A stretch of DNA of 64,000 nucleotides from Isoperla grammatica (taxonomy: Eukaryota > Arthropoda > Insecta > Plecoptera > Perlodidae). Below, one piece after another: positions 44,001 through 54,600 of the stretch. The stretch lies in contig OX246743.1 of assembly GCA_945910005.1 (NCBI GenBank), forward strand, positions 1,376,122-1,440,121, read 5' to 3'. The notes under the pieces are model-generated. The model was not told where the DNA came from. It worked only from the letters and a program-made list of their open reading frames with translations, and ran no database searches. The position numbers were made by a program, and so were the translations under genes. Position 1 is the stretch's first letter; each line of letters opens with the position of its first letter.

Positions 44001-45035
44001 GAGGAGACTGCCGAGAGTCACCATCTCCACTCATTACAAACAAAAACAAATGTAATTGTAGTTATACGTTTGTTTCGGTTTGGCCCTTGGAAAACGTATA
44101 ATCGAGGCTCCACTGTAACTACAAATTTACATAGTCTTTTCATTGTTTCTTACAACAAGTAAAACTATGCTGGTCCTACTCTCCTTGTCCAGACAATACA
44201 GGAAGGTTTGGGGTAGGTGACACTCGCAGCAAAACCCGTTTGGCTAGTGTGGCTCGTTGGTCTAGTGGGTTTAATCCTGCTTCCAATCCAGAAGGTACAG
44301 GGTTCGATTCCCGGTTCCGGCTGGGGATTTTGAACTATGGAACTAACTTCACTTAATAATCTGTATGGTGTATGCCTATAATGAAACTGTTGTATATGTA
44401 AACGGTGACTTACAGCTGTCGTATCTACGAAGCACACTGACAATCAGTTATTGTAGCTGTGTGGGTATGTTATCCGGTGTGTCTGGCAATGGAGAGTTTC
44501 ACACGTATCTCTCTGTCGTAGACCGAGTCCGAGATCTTCCCTGCGTCTACGGGCGGGGCCGCGGAGATGTGCAAGGAGATGCGAGTGCCGTTCCTAGGCC
44601 GTCTGCCGTTGGACCCCAGGCTCGCTCGCAGCTGCGACGAGGGCAACAACTTCCTAGCTGACTTCTCTGACTCGCCCGCGTGCGCGGCCTTCAAGCAGAT
44701 CCTGGCCAGTAAGTACACGACGCTTTGACACGCTTCTACCTTGTACGGACTATGTTTCTTAACTAAAGTTTCCAGTTGAGGTGGTAGCACTGCCACAGTG
44801 GACTGCATTACCCATGCCGTAACTAATAAATTTGAAAACAGAATGCCAAAACATATTGTTGGATAGTTACTAAAAGAAGTGAGCTTTCTGAGTTATAATC
44901 CACAATAATTGTAGGCCTATGTCAAAATATTTTAAAGTAGTGCTTTGATCTCATATTTAGAAATATGTATTTATGTTTTCAGAAATCGTTAGAGAATGCG
45001 AAGGGTCCGCGCTTGGCGACATGGAAGTTGGTTGA
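29070..45035 (+). CDS. NUBP1: Cytosolic Fe-S cluster assembly factor NUBP1, seven exons
   Basis: P-loop scaffold ATPase that, with NUBP2, builds 4Fe-4S clusters for cytosolic and nuclear proteins. Exons: 29070-29100, 31648-31889, 34344-34445, 41263-41452, 42471-42637, 44522-44708, 44983-45035. All phases agree, giving 323 residues (human 320). The N-terminal cluster motif CX13CX2CX5C is intact (C12, C26, C29, C35). The Walker A is GKGGVGKS at 66-73. Switch region DIDICGPS lies in exon 3, [10 protein letters not shown] in exon 4, and the bridging-cluster cysteines CPKC at 240-243. Intron 3 is 6.8 kb, because exon 3 with its donor is repeated 51 more times and the start of exon 4 with its acceptor four more times. 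Introns 1, 4 and 5 carry DNA transposons. No key residue is missing, so a normal protein is expected if splicing joins exon 3 directly to the last acceptor. Confidence 0.95.
30060..30205. repeat. TA-rich microsatellite and hairpin
   Basis: Repeated atatat tracts with inverted tatctgaatctatata / tatatatattcagata around taggccta. Simple repeat in NUBP1 intron 1. Confidence 0.6.
30221..31127. mobile_element. hAT-type element of the GGAAC family, reverse copy with a nested foldback
   Basis: The right end ggaacttacccaacactg is the reverse complement of the left end of the element at 6597. The flanks cctatttg (30213-30220) and gctatttg (31128-31135) match at 7 of 8 positions. The left end is degenerate. 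Nested inside at about 30546-30918 is a foldback with ends ttactgagtggggaagatgt and (inverted) atcttccccactcagtaa. Confidence 0.7.
31890..34343. other. NUBP1 intron 2
   Basis: 2.45 kb of mostly AT-rich intron. The stretch 33480-33700 is GC-richer and, on the minus strand, ends in a strong donor (CAG|GTAAGT near 33528), so it could be an antisense or upstream non-coding exon. Elsewhere I see nothing. Confidence 0.4.
34356..40595 (+). repeat. Tandem array of NUBP1 exon 3 plus its splice donor (123/117-bp units)
   Basis: Each unit holds 89 bp of exon 3 ([13 protein letters not shown] to QSGSGWSPV) and 34 bp of the following intron, beginning GTAAGG. I count 52 copies including the real exon: after it come 29 of the 123-bp type, 20 of the 117-bp type and two of about 110 bp, plus small indels. 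These sum exactly to the 6139 bp between the first and last aggtgcacca. Since both main lengths are multiples of three and the intron part is open, long frames run through the array from exon 3. They are broken at 35445 and later by TAG or indels. These frames are by-products, not genes. Confidence 0.96.
41079..41297 (+). repeat. Tandem array of the NUBP1 exon-4 start plus its splice acceptor (44-bp units)
   Basis: Five copies of tctgtctag|TACGTGGAGG and the next 25 bases of exon 4, with the exon-side T at 41088, 41132, 41176, 41219 and 41263 (steps 44, 44, 43, 44). Only the last copy runs on into the full exon. Each upstream copy keeps the AG acceptor and short pyrimidine tract. Inclusion of 44 bp would shift the frame. 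Confidence 0.93.
41696..42315. mobile_element. Tigger/pogo-like MITE in NUBP1 intron 4
   Basis: Inverted ends cagtaaaccctcg and (inverted) cgagggtttactg, with TA on both sides (41694-41695, 42316-42317). Sub-terminal acgaa repeats. No transposase. Confidence 0.8.
42925..44115. mobile_element. Tigger-like DNA element in NUBP1 intron 5
   Basis: Inverted ends cagtggagcatcgattata and (inverted) tataatcgaggctccactg, flanked by TA (42923-42924, 44116-44117), with repeated ttatacg motifs inside. Contains a GC-rich segment (43230-43680) without a transposase frame. Confidence 0.78.
44248..44325 (+). mobile_element. tRNA-derived SINE head
   Basis: Begins ggctcgttggtctagtggg and ends gggttcgattcccggttccg. 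These are A-box and B-box sequences like tRNA-Pro, but the acceptor and anticodon arms no longer pair, so it is not a working tRNA. Most likely a SINE head or tRNA pseudogene in NUBP1 intron 5. Confidence 0.55.
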
Positions 45036-46993
45036 AGGTGAAATGAAACAAATACATAAAAATATAGTTTACCTTGAGATAGACTACGCTTAACAGGTAT
45101 TTGTTATAAACTTGAAAGATATTTTTGTTAAAAGTAGTTTATTTCTTGATCCTTATTTTTTATTGTTATACTATATGATTATCATTATGATTATGTACAT
45201 AAATGCACATGTTTTTAAGATCAAACAGCTTTCAAGATCATTGTGGCATCATAGAAGTTAACTTGCACTGTAACTCAACCCCAGACTTTGCGATTGCAAA
45301 TACTGTACATACAAAGATTTGGGGTTTGGGCTTCAGTGTGAGTCTACTGAAATGACTATTCCTTCACTGTCCCTCCTACATTCCTTCGGAGGATTATTTG
45401 AAAGAATATTGCGACACGTGCATTGCTCACGCTGCACAAATTAAAATCATTATTCCATGGTGGCAGAGTTGCAAGCGAGCATTGTGCAGCTTTGCAGCAG
45501 AATATTCTTTTAATGTTTCTTCTCTCGTACATTACCATGTGTTAGGCAAAAACATTACATTGCAACCAAATACCAACATGGAACGGTCATGCGACACTAC
45601 ACGACTTTTCTGGCAGTTTTATCCAATCACAGGTAAGAGCTGTTTCGTTTGGCTGCATTCTCTAATGGACCAGTGCACGAATGTTTCTGTGCTGTAAGTA
45701 TGATTGATGGGTCAACGCCCGAAGCCGTGCGCTAGGCCAAAAGACAATGATGATTTGAGTGTTGTGTATGACATCATTCCTGTGACTAATTTTATTTATC
45801 TACATGAAATTTAGGCCTACTTCCTTCTTTTTTAAATTCCTCCATAATATAAATAATTAAGCATGGTTTTTGTCTTGTCATAAGAAAATATAAATACAAT
45901 AATGCCATATCTGTGATGGATTTATTACAGTATTTATTGAACTAGCGAGTGCACGGCATGCGTTGCATTGCCACTAAAGGAAAGAAAGTGTTGGTGTTTT
46001 AATTCTGTTTATTGAAGTGCTTGTGGATATACAATATCTTTTGTTTTTCCGTCTGGTGGGTACACGAATAAAACAGAAGGTTCTTGCTTCCCATTGCTCG
46101 CCTGTTTCAGGCTAACGGGTTTGAGCAGTGTGTACTCGAATGGTTTCCAGTCTTGCTTCCCGTTGCTCGTCTGTCTCTGAACTGAAGCTCTTGATGCTTT
46201 TTTATTTTGTGCTTGAGATGTAGATCGACCAAAAGCTTGTTGTTTGGGTGGCACAATTGATTTAAAAGCGAAATTAATAAGAACGCATATGGGACAAAAA
46301 AGCAATGAAACATTTATTTTTATAACGTGTTGAACTGACTCCCGTCATCTATTGTAAAATGGTTGTACTAATTCAGAAACCTTTGTGGGCGTGCGCACGT
46401 CAACTTACCAAAGTTCTATTGTTACCGGATGAATGGTATAGGAACACGTTATTTTGCAAACTTCATTATAGGAACGCGTTATTTTGCAAACTTCATTTTG
46501 AAACCTTTCGGCTTTAAATTAGATCAAAAAAAATTTAATTTAAAAAATTATATGTAATGATTTTATGTACTTAATACTACACACAGTATATATTCGTTGA
46601 ATTACAAAGGAAGACTCCGATTACCCTCTACCATTATTATTATTAGAATTTTTTTTTATTTTTCCTGATTGATCAGGTGTGCAATTGTCACACCTTGCAC
46701 ACTGTAAAAACCGCCACTGACTTTAGCAAACCTAGACTATTCCCATGCTTTGCGCAAACATAAATTTTGTATTTTTGGTTTTGTTAGGTCAGTATAGTTG
46801 TCCCAAGACTACCTTACACATGCTTGCGTCACAGGCGACTGACACGTAGCCAATCAGCGATCGGGTGTGTGTCTCGGGCGGTTCGCTGGTTGGCTACGAC
46901 TGCCCCGGATGTGACGAAAGCAGGTGTGAAGTAATCTTGGGTCCAGTATAGTACTAATCACTTGTATATATGGTCATTGTCTTTGTGCACAGT
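45036..46993. other. Intergenic region downstream of NUBP1
   Basis: Mostly AT-rich. A minus-strand frame at 46009-46305 reads DWKPFEYTLLKPVSLKQ and VLFVYPPDGKTKDI with a short internal repeat (SNGKQ twice). An AATAAA overlaps its stop codon, so it might be the last exon of an unknown gene or a remnant. I do not recognise it. The other frames here look random. Confidence 0.3.
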
Positions 46994-47305
46994 GGCATAT
47001 CCAGGAATAAGGAAAGGAGGGGGGTTTCAACCCATATTATAGAGAGTGGCCTAAGTGAGGGGTCCGAGGGGCTTACCCCCCGGAAAAAAATTCTCATCAA
47101 GGTCATTTTGGTGCAAATCTGTGCGTTTTACAGCGGCGCCAAATGAAACAAAATTACTGTTTCTTGCGTTTGTATGCGTGTATTTTTAACAAAAAAACTA
47201 ATGTCTTTGTTGAAAGCTAAACGGTCATATTCTATTTTTCCTTTGCGAAAGGAGGGTTTTGTTCTCCCCCCCCCACTCCTCTTCCGCCCTTGGATACACC
47301 ACTGT
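46994..47305. mobile_element. hAT-type MITE, relative of the 22718 element in opposite orientation
   Basis: Ends cagtggcatatccagg and (inverted) cttggatacaccactg, with internal blocks (aaatctgtgcgttttacagc, gggtttcaacccatattata) shared in reverse with 22718-23175. I could not find a clean 8-bp duplication. Confidence 0.65.
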
Positions 47306-47383
47306 GCAAGCACAGGTTTTACTAGGCCTAGTAAAAGTTTAGATAGGTCCCCCCCCCCCGACCCCCCAAGCGTCAATGCTGGT

Positions 47384-47863
47384 CAGTGTTGCCAATTTAG
47401 CGGTTTTGCCGCTAGATCTAGCGTTGCCAAAAATCGAAAAGCGGCGAAAATATAAAATTGAACTTAGCGGTATTTGACTTTCAAAACAGTGGTAAAATAA
47501 AATATTGCGGTCACAGAAACACACACCTCCAGTTTTTAAACAGCCAAAAGTAATAAATTAATTAAATTTCGCGCAGTTTTGGATCGATTGTTCTATTTTC
47601 TGCCTCCAGTGTTGTTTTTGGAACTCGGGATTTATTTGGGAACTGTCCCAAATATATAGGAAAGTGTGGGAATCGAACAATGCAACACGAATTTTGCTTT
47701 ATTTTTGCCTCAAATTTCTCGTATTTTGTAACACATTTTGTAAAATGCATGTATTTCGTAGTTTTTTTTAAGTATCAACAAAGTTAGCGGTACAGTATTT
47801 GATTTTGGCGGTACTTTAGGGGTACTACTAGCGGCCATGGTGCTGGGAGTATTGGCAACACTG
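47384..47863. mobile_element. hAT-type MITE just upstream of POLD3
   Basis: Ends cagtgttgccaa and (inverted) ttggcaacactg, with perfect 8-bp duplications atgctggt (47376-47383, 47864-47871). Its right end is about 205 bp before the POLD3 start codon, so it lies in or near the promoter. Confidence 0.85.
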
Positions 47864-48068
47864 ATGCTGGTGCTAGTTTCCAGTCGCTCTCACACCAGCG
47901 CACGCAAGTGATTTTGTTTTGTTTTGTTGTACAACATGGAATAAAATTCGGACAGCTGTTTCAAGCTTTTTGGGGTTATGTTGCATATTTCCTGGCGGGA
48001 GAATAGTTGATAGCTGGTGTTTTTCTGTTTGAGGCGAGAGCTCTGTGCTGATCCTGCAAATAGCAAAC

Positions 48069-49682
48069 ATGCAGGCCGACGACGAGAAGATGTTTCTTGA
48101 AAATATTGAAGAATTTGTCATGGACGAAAGTAAAATAGTGACTTATAAATGGTTAAGCGCAACTTTGGACCTTCATGTCAACACAGCCAAGCAACTCTTG
48201 TATAAGTATGCAATGCCCGACAACAAAAGGAAGGATGGTGTTCACATGACATATCTTGTAGCTGGAGCTTTAGCTGACGGATCAGGTATGAAAATCCAAA
48301 TTGTTCGCGAAAATGATCTAGATAACATAAAATCCCAATTCAAGCTTATAACATCTGAACACATTTATAGTGTTCAGAAAGCAAACCACTTGCCTGATTT
48401 GAATATTCTTTATGGAGTCGATAACCTCAAAAATGAGAAACATAATGAAGACAGGTTCGGTGCCATTAGGTGTAGTAGAGCAGTACGTAGGCTTCAAATT
48501 AAAGCCAGAGCAACAACTGCAGTTGTTAACAACCCCATATCTTCCAGTAAGAAAGGTGCCAGTGTTCCTACCAATTCTAGCTCGGATAAAGTGAGGTCTG
48601 AACCAATCACAGCAGCCTTGCCTGTTATCGGTTCCAAAGCTAGTAAACCTGAACCTACTAAGCCTGTTGAATCTAAAGCTTCTAACGGTGGTAGCATTGC
48701 TTCACTTTTTACTGCACAGACTAAAGCAAGTAAAAATAATGATAAAGCTGCATCAGGGGCTAGTAATAATAAACCTGCAGCTAAGAAGGCGAAAGGTGGT
48801 GGTGGTATTGCAATGTTTTTCACTAAACAGGGTGAGAAACAAGCTATAAATACTGAACATAAAGAAACAAAGCAAGGTTCAAAGGAAAGTTCTAAAGAAA
48901 CCAAAACTGACAAAATAATGCATGCTACAGAAACGCCCATTTCTGTTAATAAAAAAGTGCCTTCATCAGCCGAAGACAAGTCGGATATAAAAATGGATGT
49001 GGACAAAGAAGAAAAAACAACTCCAAAGTGTGATGTTATGGAAGAGAAAAGAGGAAAGAATAGCCAAAAAGTAGTAGCAAATGGTAAACAGACTAATTCT
49101 TCTGGAAAAGGAAAGAAGAAAAAGTCTAAAGAAAAGTCACAACCTACAAAAAAACGCAAGAGAATAATGGTAATTTCTGATGATTCAGCCAGCAGCGGTG
49201 AAGACATTTTTGGAAATGATAGTGATACCGAAAGACGATCCCCGTCTCCAGAATTACTACCTGAAGCACCATCAAAATGTCAATCTAGTGACGAAGATAT
49301 GATACCTTCTACGCCGATATCACAACAGATTCGCAATGGAAAGGTACGCAAGCGTAAACTTGTGAACAAAACTTTTGAGGATAAAGATGGTTTTATCATG
49401 ACAAAAAAAGAGTATGTGTTTGAAAGTTGTAGTGACGACGATGCTGATAATGATAAACAAGCTTGTACTGATCATAAAATAGACCCTGTAGTTGAAAATC
49501 CTAAAACAAGTAAGCCTAATGGTGAAATAAAAGAGGAAAGGTCTACAGAAGAAGTGGACACAGAAAAACCTTCAAAGAAGCAACCAAAAGGGGAAAAGCA
49601 GACAAAAAAGAAGAAAGCCTCGCCACCTGTAGGCCAGAAGAGTAAACAATCAACTCTCATGAGTTTTTTCAATAAGAATTAG
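48069..49682 (+). CDS. POLD3: DNA polymerase delta subunit 3 (POLD3/p66), single exon
   Basis: Accessory subunit of DNA polymerase delta that binds POLD2 and PCNA and also takes part in translesion and break-induced synthesis. The first ATG (48069) gives MQADDEKMFLENIEEFV, matching the family start; the frame is open further up but has no ATG. Length 537 residues (human 466). The N-terminal region (about 1-145) is the conserved POLD2-binding domain (KIVTYKWLS, HVNTAKQLLYKY, HMTYLVAG). The middle is a long, charged Ser/Lys/Glu-rich disordered part. The C-terminus is a PCNA-interacting box QSTLMSFF (527-534) followed by NKN. GGIAMFFTKQ resembles the FF-type REV1-binding segment. There is no intron, unlike the vertebrate gene; poly(A) signal at 49796. 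An intact frame argues it is functional rather than a dead retrocopy. Confidence 0.93.
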   Translation: MQADDEKMFLENIEEFVMDESKIVTYKWLSATLDLHVNTAKQLLYKYAMPDNKRKDGVHMTYLVAGALADGSGMKIQIVRENDLDNIKSQFKLITSEHIYSVQKANHLPDLNILYGVDNLKNEKHNEDRFGAIRCSRAVRRLQIKARATTAVVNNPISSSKKGASVPTNSSSDKVRSEPITAALPVIGSKASKPEPTKPVESKASNGGSIASLFTAQTKASKNNDKAASGASNNKPAAKKAKGGGGIAMFFTKQGEKQAINTEHKETKQGSKESSKETKTDKIMHATETPISVNKKVPSSAEDKSDIKMDVDKEEKTTPKCDVMEEKRGKNSQKVVANGKQTNSSGKGKKKKSKEKSQPTKKRKRIMVISDDSASSGEDIFGNDSDTERRSPSPELLPEAPSKCQSSDEDMIPSTPISQQIRNGKVRKRKLVNKTFEDKDGFIMTKKEYVFESCSDDDADNDKQACTDHKIDPVVENPKTSKPNGEIKEERSTEEVDTEKPSKKQPKGEKQTKKKKASPPVGQKSKQSTLMSFFNKN

Positions 49683-51695
49683 ATTCTGCCTAGTAGCCCT
49701 ATGTCCTTAGCGTAGGCTAATCGATGTGGGATATAGGCCTACGATGTTTGTGTAATTGATGGGTGTACTATTTGAAGTTGTTTGTTCCCGTTTCAAATAA
49801 AACTTTGTCACAGTTCACGTAGATAACTGTTTCATCCTTAATTGCCGATTGACACTATTCAATCTTGCTGTAGGCCTACCTACGTATGTTGCCCAAGTTT
49901 CCGGAACTTACGTACATAATAGGTCAAATGAATGCTAATGAATTGATACCTAGACTTAATGTCTGTTTTTAAACAAAATGTATAGATGCAATTTGATTCC
50001 CAGCAAGCCATTTTTTTAACTTTGTGTATTGTAACTTCCATTGTAACAAAAAAACTGTTTGTATAGTATGTCAGGCATGCGTAGCATGGTTAATCTCGCC
50101 ACCTGTTGGGCCAATTGGGAATTACCCTTACTTTACTAACTTAATTGTTACTTACATAAAATATAACAAGAGCAATTGTTACACAAATATATTTATTTAC
50201 ACCTGTATTTTGCACATATTTAACAAGGTTTTTGTCAGTGTTGAGTCGGTATGAAAACGCTCTGTGATTGACTACTGTACTAGGTGGATGTGTGACGTCA
50301 TGGTTGACTATTGGGCGTATTTAGCAAGGAAACGTGTATGACAATACGGCCCAGCAGTCGACAACATGGCCATAGCTAACTATGACGTCACAGCCGGCGA
50401 AGCTAGTGGTGACCTTTTTTAAGCGTGGAATTTAAACACATTTTCAATCCTTAAAAACCTAGGTTAGAAGATTTGGCAATGAAAATCATATACAAATCAG
50501 TTTTTATATGGTAGGCCTACGTACTAACATTAAAACTTAAAAAGTCTACCATAACACAAATCTATGGTACATTCCCTAATGTGTTTCTATGCCATGAATA
50601 GGAGATATGATACTATGTATGTTATTTCTTTGTAGGGATAACATCGTGTTTCTTTTTTTTCATATGCCAGTATTTTTTATTTTGGCTTACTGTGTCGCCA
50701 TGGATACATTTTCTGGCCATATTAGCCAGATGCACAGTCCAGTTAAGTATAGGATTTCTTTGTAGTTGCTAGGGTTTGTTTTTGTTATGGAAAATAATAT
50801 GCAGCTTAATAAAACAATTTCATAGCAACCATAAACAAATCCTATACTTAACTTGACTGTGCATCTGGCCCCTAGTATGAGGCAGTACTCTTTGTGGATT
50901 CAAAACGTAGAGGTGTACATATTTCCATGTAGAGACAAGGTTGTAAAGTATGTTTAGGTATGTTAACTTGCAACAATACAAGTCATGTAACTCGCATCAA
51001 AATATTAATATAGACCCTAATCTAGAAATAAAATTGGTTTATGTCGACATTTAGCTATGTAACTATGAACTTTTCTGAAATATACTACCTAGTTTTGTGC
51101 ATCTATGGTTGCTTATTGAAAGCCTTGTTTTTTACACTTGAATTTCCAATTCTATTGCTTGATCCAATAGAACACCTCTCATTCTCACTCATTCCCAAAA
51201 GATTTGCATTTCCACATACATTTATTTCATGGTATTACATTATTTTCCCACTTTACTAAGCTCGAAATGTATGCCAACGAGTAGGCTATCTGCTTGTGTT
51301 TGGACCTTTCAACCCCAATTCATGTATCCCTTCCCCTGACCTAGCGTATTGTAACAACACCGTTGCAATGGGCACAAGCACACTACTAGAAATAGCTTAG
51401 CCTAAAGTTCTAAATTAATTACATGTATCTCCACTAACCATTAATCGATCCCTTTACTTTCGAAGTCGACTGTTCCATGCGTTCAATTTTACCGCGCACG
51501 GAGGGCGGTACGTGAAGGTTTGTGGGCGTGGCCCAATTTTTCATCCGTACCCGTTGTAGGGACTGCTTAATCCTCGCCCCCGGCCAGCTGATCAAATAAT
51601 TTTTCTGTTTGGTGCGCATACTTTTTCTGTGCACTGAAAGCTGGTGCTGTGTAAAAACGAGTACAAAAACCTAAAGTAGTTACTGAAATTTAGAT
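49683..51695. other. Intergenic region POLD3-MCRIP2
   Basis: Holds the POLD3 3' UTR and a foldback MITE at about 50718-50870 (listed separately). No other gene was found; the short frames at 50024 and 51041 show no family features. Confidence 0.5.
50718..50870. repeat. Foldback MITE with GTTGCTA core
   Basis: Arms gccagatgcacagtccagtt and the inverted aacttgactgtgcatctggc, with internal tagttgctag and catagcaacc. A diverged relative lies at 52416-52545. Confidence 0.7.
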
Positions 51696-54600
51696 ATGTA
51701 TACAGTTTCCAAAGGCCCTAGCAAAATTGTCGCTAAAACTAGAAGAGGTGAGTCTTACGTTTAAAAAATGTTATTGCCGCATTAGGTCGTGATTGAGGGA
51801 AATATTGGCCTAATCATCAAATGACTTTTTGTCAGGTATCTCGCACTCGCAAAATCTGGACAATTTTCGGGATCACTTAACGAAAAAATCTGTCGATGAA
51901 GAAGAGGGAGAAGTTACAAAGTAAGTTGAATGTGCTCTATAATGCTATTCAGCTTAACGTAGGCCTAACCCTGCCCAATCATGTTCGAACGCCTAGGGCC
52001 TACCACTAGCCAGGCCTAGGCCTAGCCCTAGGCAAGCATGTGTACAATATGTTACGTAATCAAGAAATCACGCATGGCTTATTTCTTTTTGCTGAGTCAC
52101 CTGATATACCTAGGCCTAGTCTAACCTCTAATTTGTTTAGACCTAGCGTGGGTGTACCGCTTCTCTCAAGTAGCAAAGCATAGCCTAGGCCTAGCCTCCT
52201 AGGCCTGGAGGGCATAGTTTTAGTAAAATCTAGGCCAGGCCTAGGTAATGGTTTGCCTGGACCAAGGTCAGTCACGTTGACCTCGATGTATTCTGCATTT
52301 AAGTAATAATAGAATCATTACCATATAGACTGATGTACAATTGCTCCGGAGGATACACCGGTGATGGGAAAGTTGGGTAGGCTAGGCCTAGCCTAGGTCT
52401 ATGATTTAGGGCGGAATGCAATCGATTTAAGTATGTCATTTGTTTATGGTTGCTATGGAGTTTGTTCTTATGGAAACTAGCATGTAATAAAACAATTCCG
52501 TAGCAACAAATCCTATACTTAACCTGACAGTTGTCTGTGCATATTGCCCTTAAGTTGTTTACAATAGCCTAGCAACTATACAATTTAGAGAACTCAAAAC
52601 TAGTATAAATAGCGCTGCTATAAGTAACCTCCTTTCATTGCCAAATTTATTTTCTTGCCACCAGAATGCATCTAGTCTAGAGATGCAAAATTACCGGTCA
52701 CATTGAAATTGGTAATATTACCGAGCATGGTAATTTATTCTCTTATTTGCTATTGTAATGTATAAAGTAGGATTTTTATTGATGTGGGCATTAAAATAAA
52801 ATCTAACGTAATCTTTGCAAGTTTAGAATATAAGAATGGTTTTGGCAAGGAAAACGAAAAACACTAGTAAGTTTGGCAGCGGCATTTAGCACTAAATTTG
52901 AAAATGTATCAATACCAACTAAAAACAACGGAAACATCTTTCGTAACGACTAACCACATGTAGAATGTAGAGTTTTCCATCTTCCCACAGTTCCTTGGCC
53001 TTTTCCACTAAACAACAGATAGCTCGTAATTAATTTAAAATGTGTCTCGTAAGGCAGATAACTATATTAGGCCTAGATAGTATCCCACTCGACTAACTAG
53101 GCTCATTATGTTTTTTTTTGTAAGATTACCAAATGTTTCAATGTGACCGACCATAGTGAAATATTACCAGTAATATTACCGTTTCACAATCACTTATCTA
53201 GTCTATTTCAAAGTTCGCCGATCCCTTGGCGGAGGTTCAGTAAACCTTTAAAAAGTAAGGTCTTCTCATGGGCACGAAAATCGCCATTCTCGTGCCCACT
53301 ACAAAAACTGGTTTATTTCTTAAATTTACTAATTTATCATGCAAAATTTGATTTCAGAATACTTCACTTAAAAATGTATATAGAAGTTACAAGTATAATT
53401 ACATTATTTCAATTAGATGTAATGTAGTTTTGAGCCAGAATTAGTTTTGACAGATCAATTCATTTGTTTTTCTGAATGATTCTCCCATTTGAATAACATG
53501 TGATTTTTAACATTGGGGAAATGGATGGGACGACCTGACTTGGGAGTTCGATGAGCCCCCGCTAGGGAATTTACAGACCTATTTTTAGGTCTATGTTTGA
53601 GTGATTGCTGTGGGTTAGTATTATGAACTGTGCATAGGTATTTAGTTAGGCCTGAGGTTGGTTTACTCACTTATTTAAGAGCGTTCGGAAGTAGTTTTGA
53701 CGTTTTTAGTCGACTAATTTCTCTTAAGCAAATAAAAGGATTATATTATGAAAATCTACCTAGGTACTTGCAGAGGGATCTCATATCTACGCATGGTATT
53801 AAGTACATTTGTGACAAGCCTGCTCAAAAATAATAAATACTCATGTTTGAATAATGCAAATAAATTACTTTCATCGAAAATGTTCGGCGAAATAATATGG
53901 AGAATCTGTTTAAAAATGGGTACCTACATTGCTTTTGAATAGGTTAGTGACAAATGTACAAGTTTAATACCATGCATAGATATGACATCCCTCTACAAGT
54001 GGGTAAACATTTATAATAATCCTACTATACGTTTAAGAGTAATTCGTTGATGGCCAATACATCTGTAAAACTCCTACTGCCAAACGCTCTTAAGATATAA
54101 GGGTTAACAAAGTTGAACCACATGGTTGAACCAAGCCAAAAGCATTATGGCATTCACACAACTTACTTAGATTTAAGAGCACCATAGCAATGTTAGCAAT
54201 GTTATACCTATAATTCCAGCCAATGGTAGCGATCCTAAGTAAAACAGATAGTCAAATACTGTACATTGATAGGAACAACATATATTGAATCTTAAATGGG
54301 AAAGTGTGTAAACCGACCTTCAACTACAAACTTGTTTTCATCATGACTTCCAGGCTTCCCATTGATTGTTGCCATAGTGAAAACAAGTTTGAAGCCTTAT
54401 AAATATTTATCTATAGTTCATGAATAAAATCGGCCTGTAAAGGCCGGGCTACGTAGATGTTTAAGAATTTGTGATTAACAAAGTTGAAACATACAAAACA
54501 CATAATACCTTCACTTAACAATTCTTATTCATAACAATTGCTTTACATTTGCAACAATGGCAAAAACTTTGTTAATGACAAATTCTAAGTTCTTAAAAAT

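Noticed and set aside
44248..44325. Functional tRNA-Pro gene
   Set aside because: A- and B-box sequences are good, but the acceptor stem and anticodon arm do not pair. A SINE or pseudo-tRNA fits better.
45398..45697. 99-codon frame downstream of NUBP1
   Set aside because: No splice sites, family motif or coding-like composition beyond chance was apparent.
48045..48068. Earlier start for POLD3
   Set aside because: It would need a GTG start. The first ATG at 48069 matches the conserved N-terminus.
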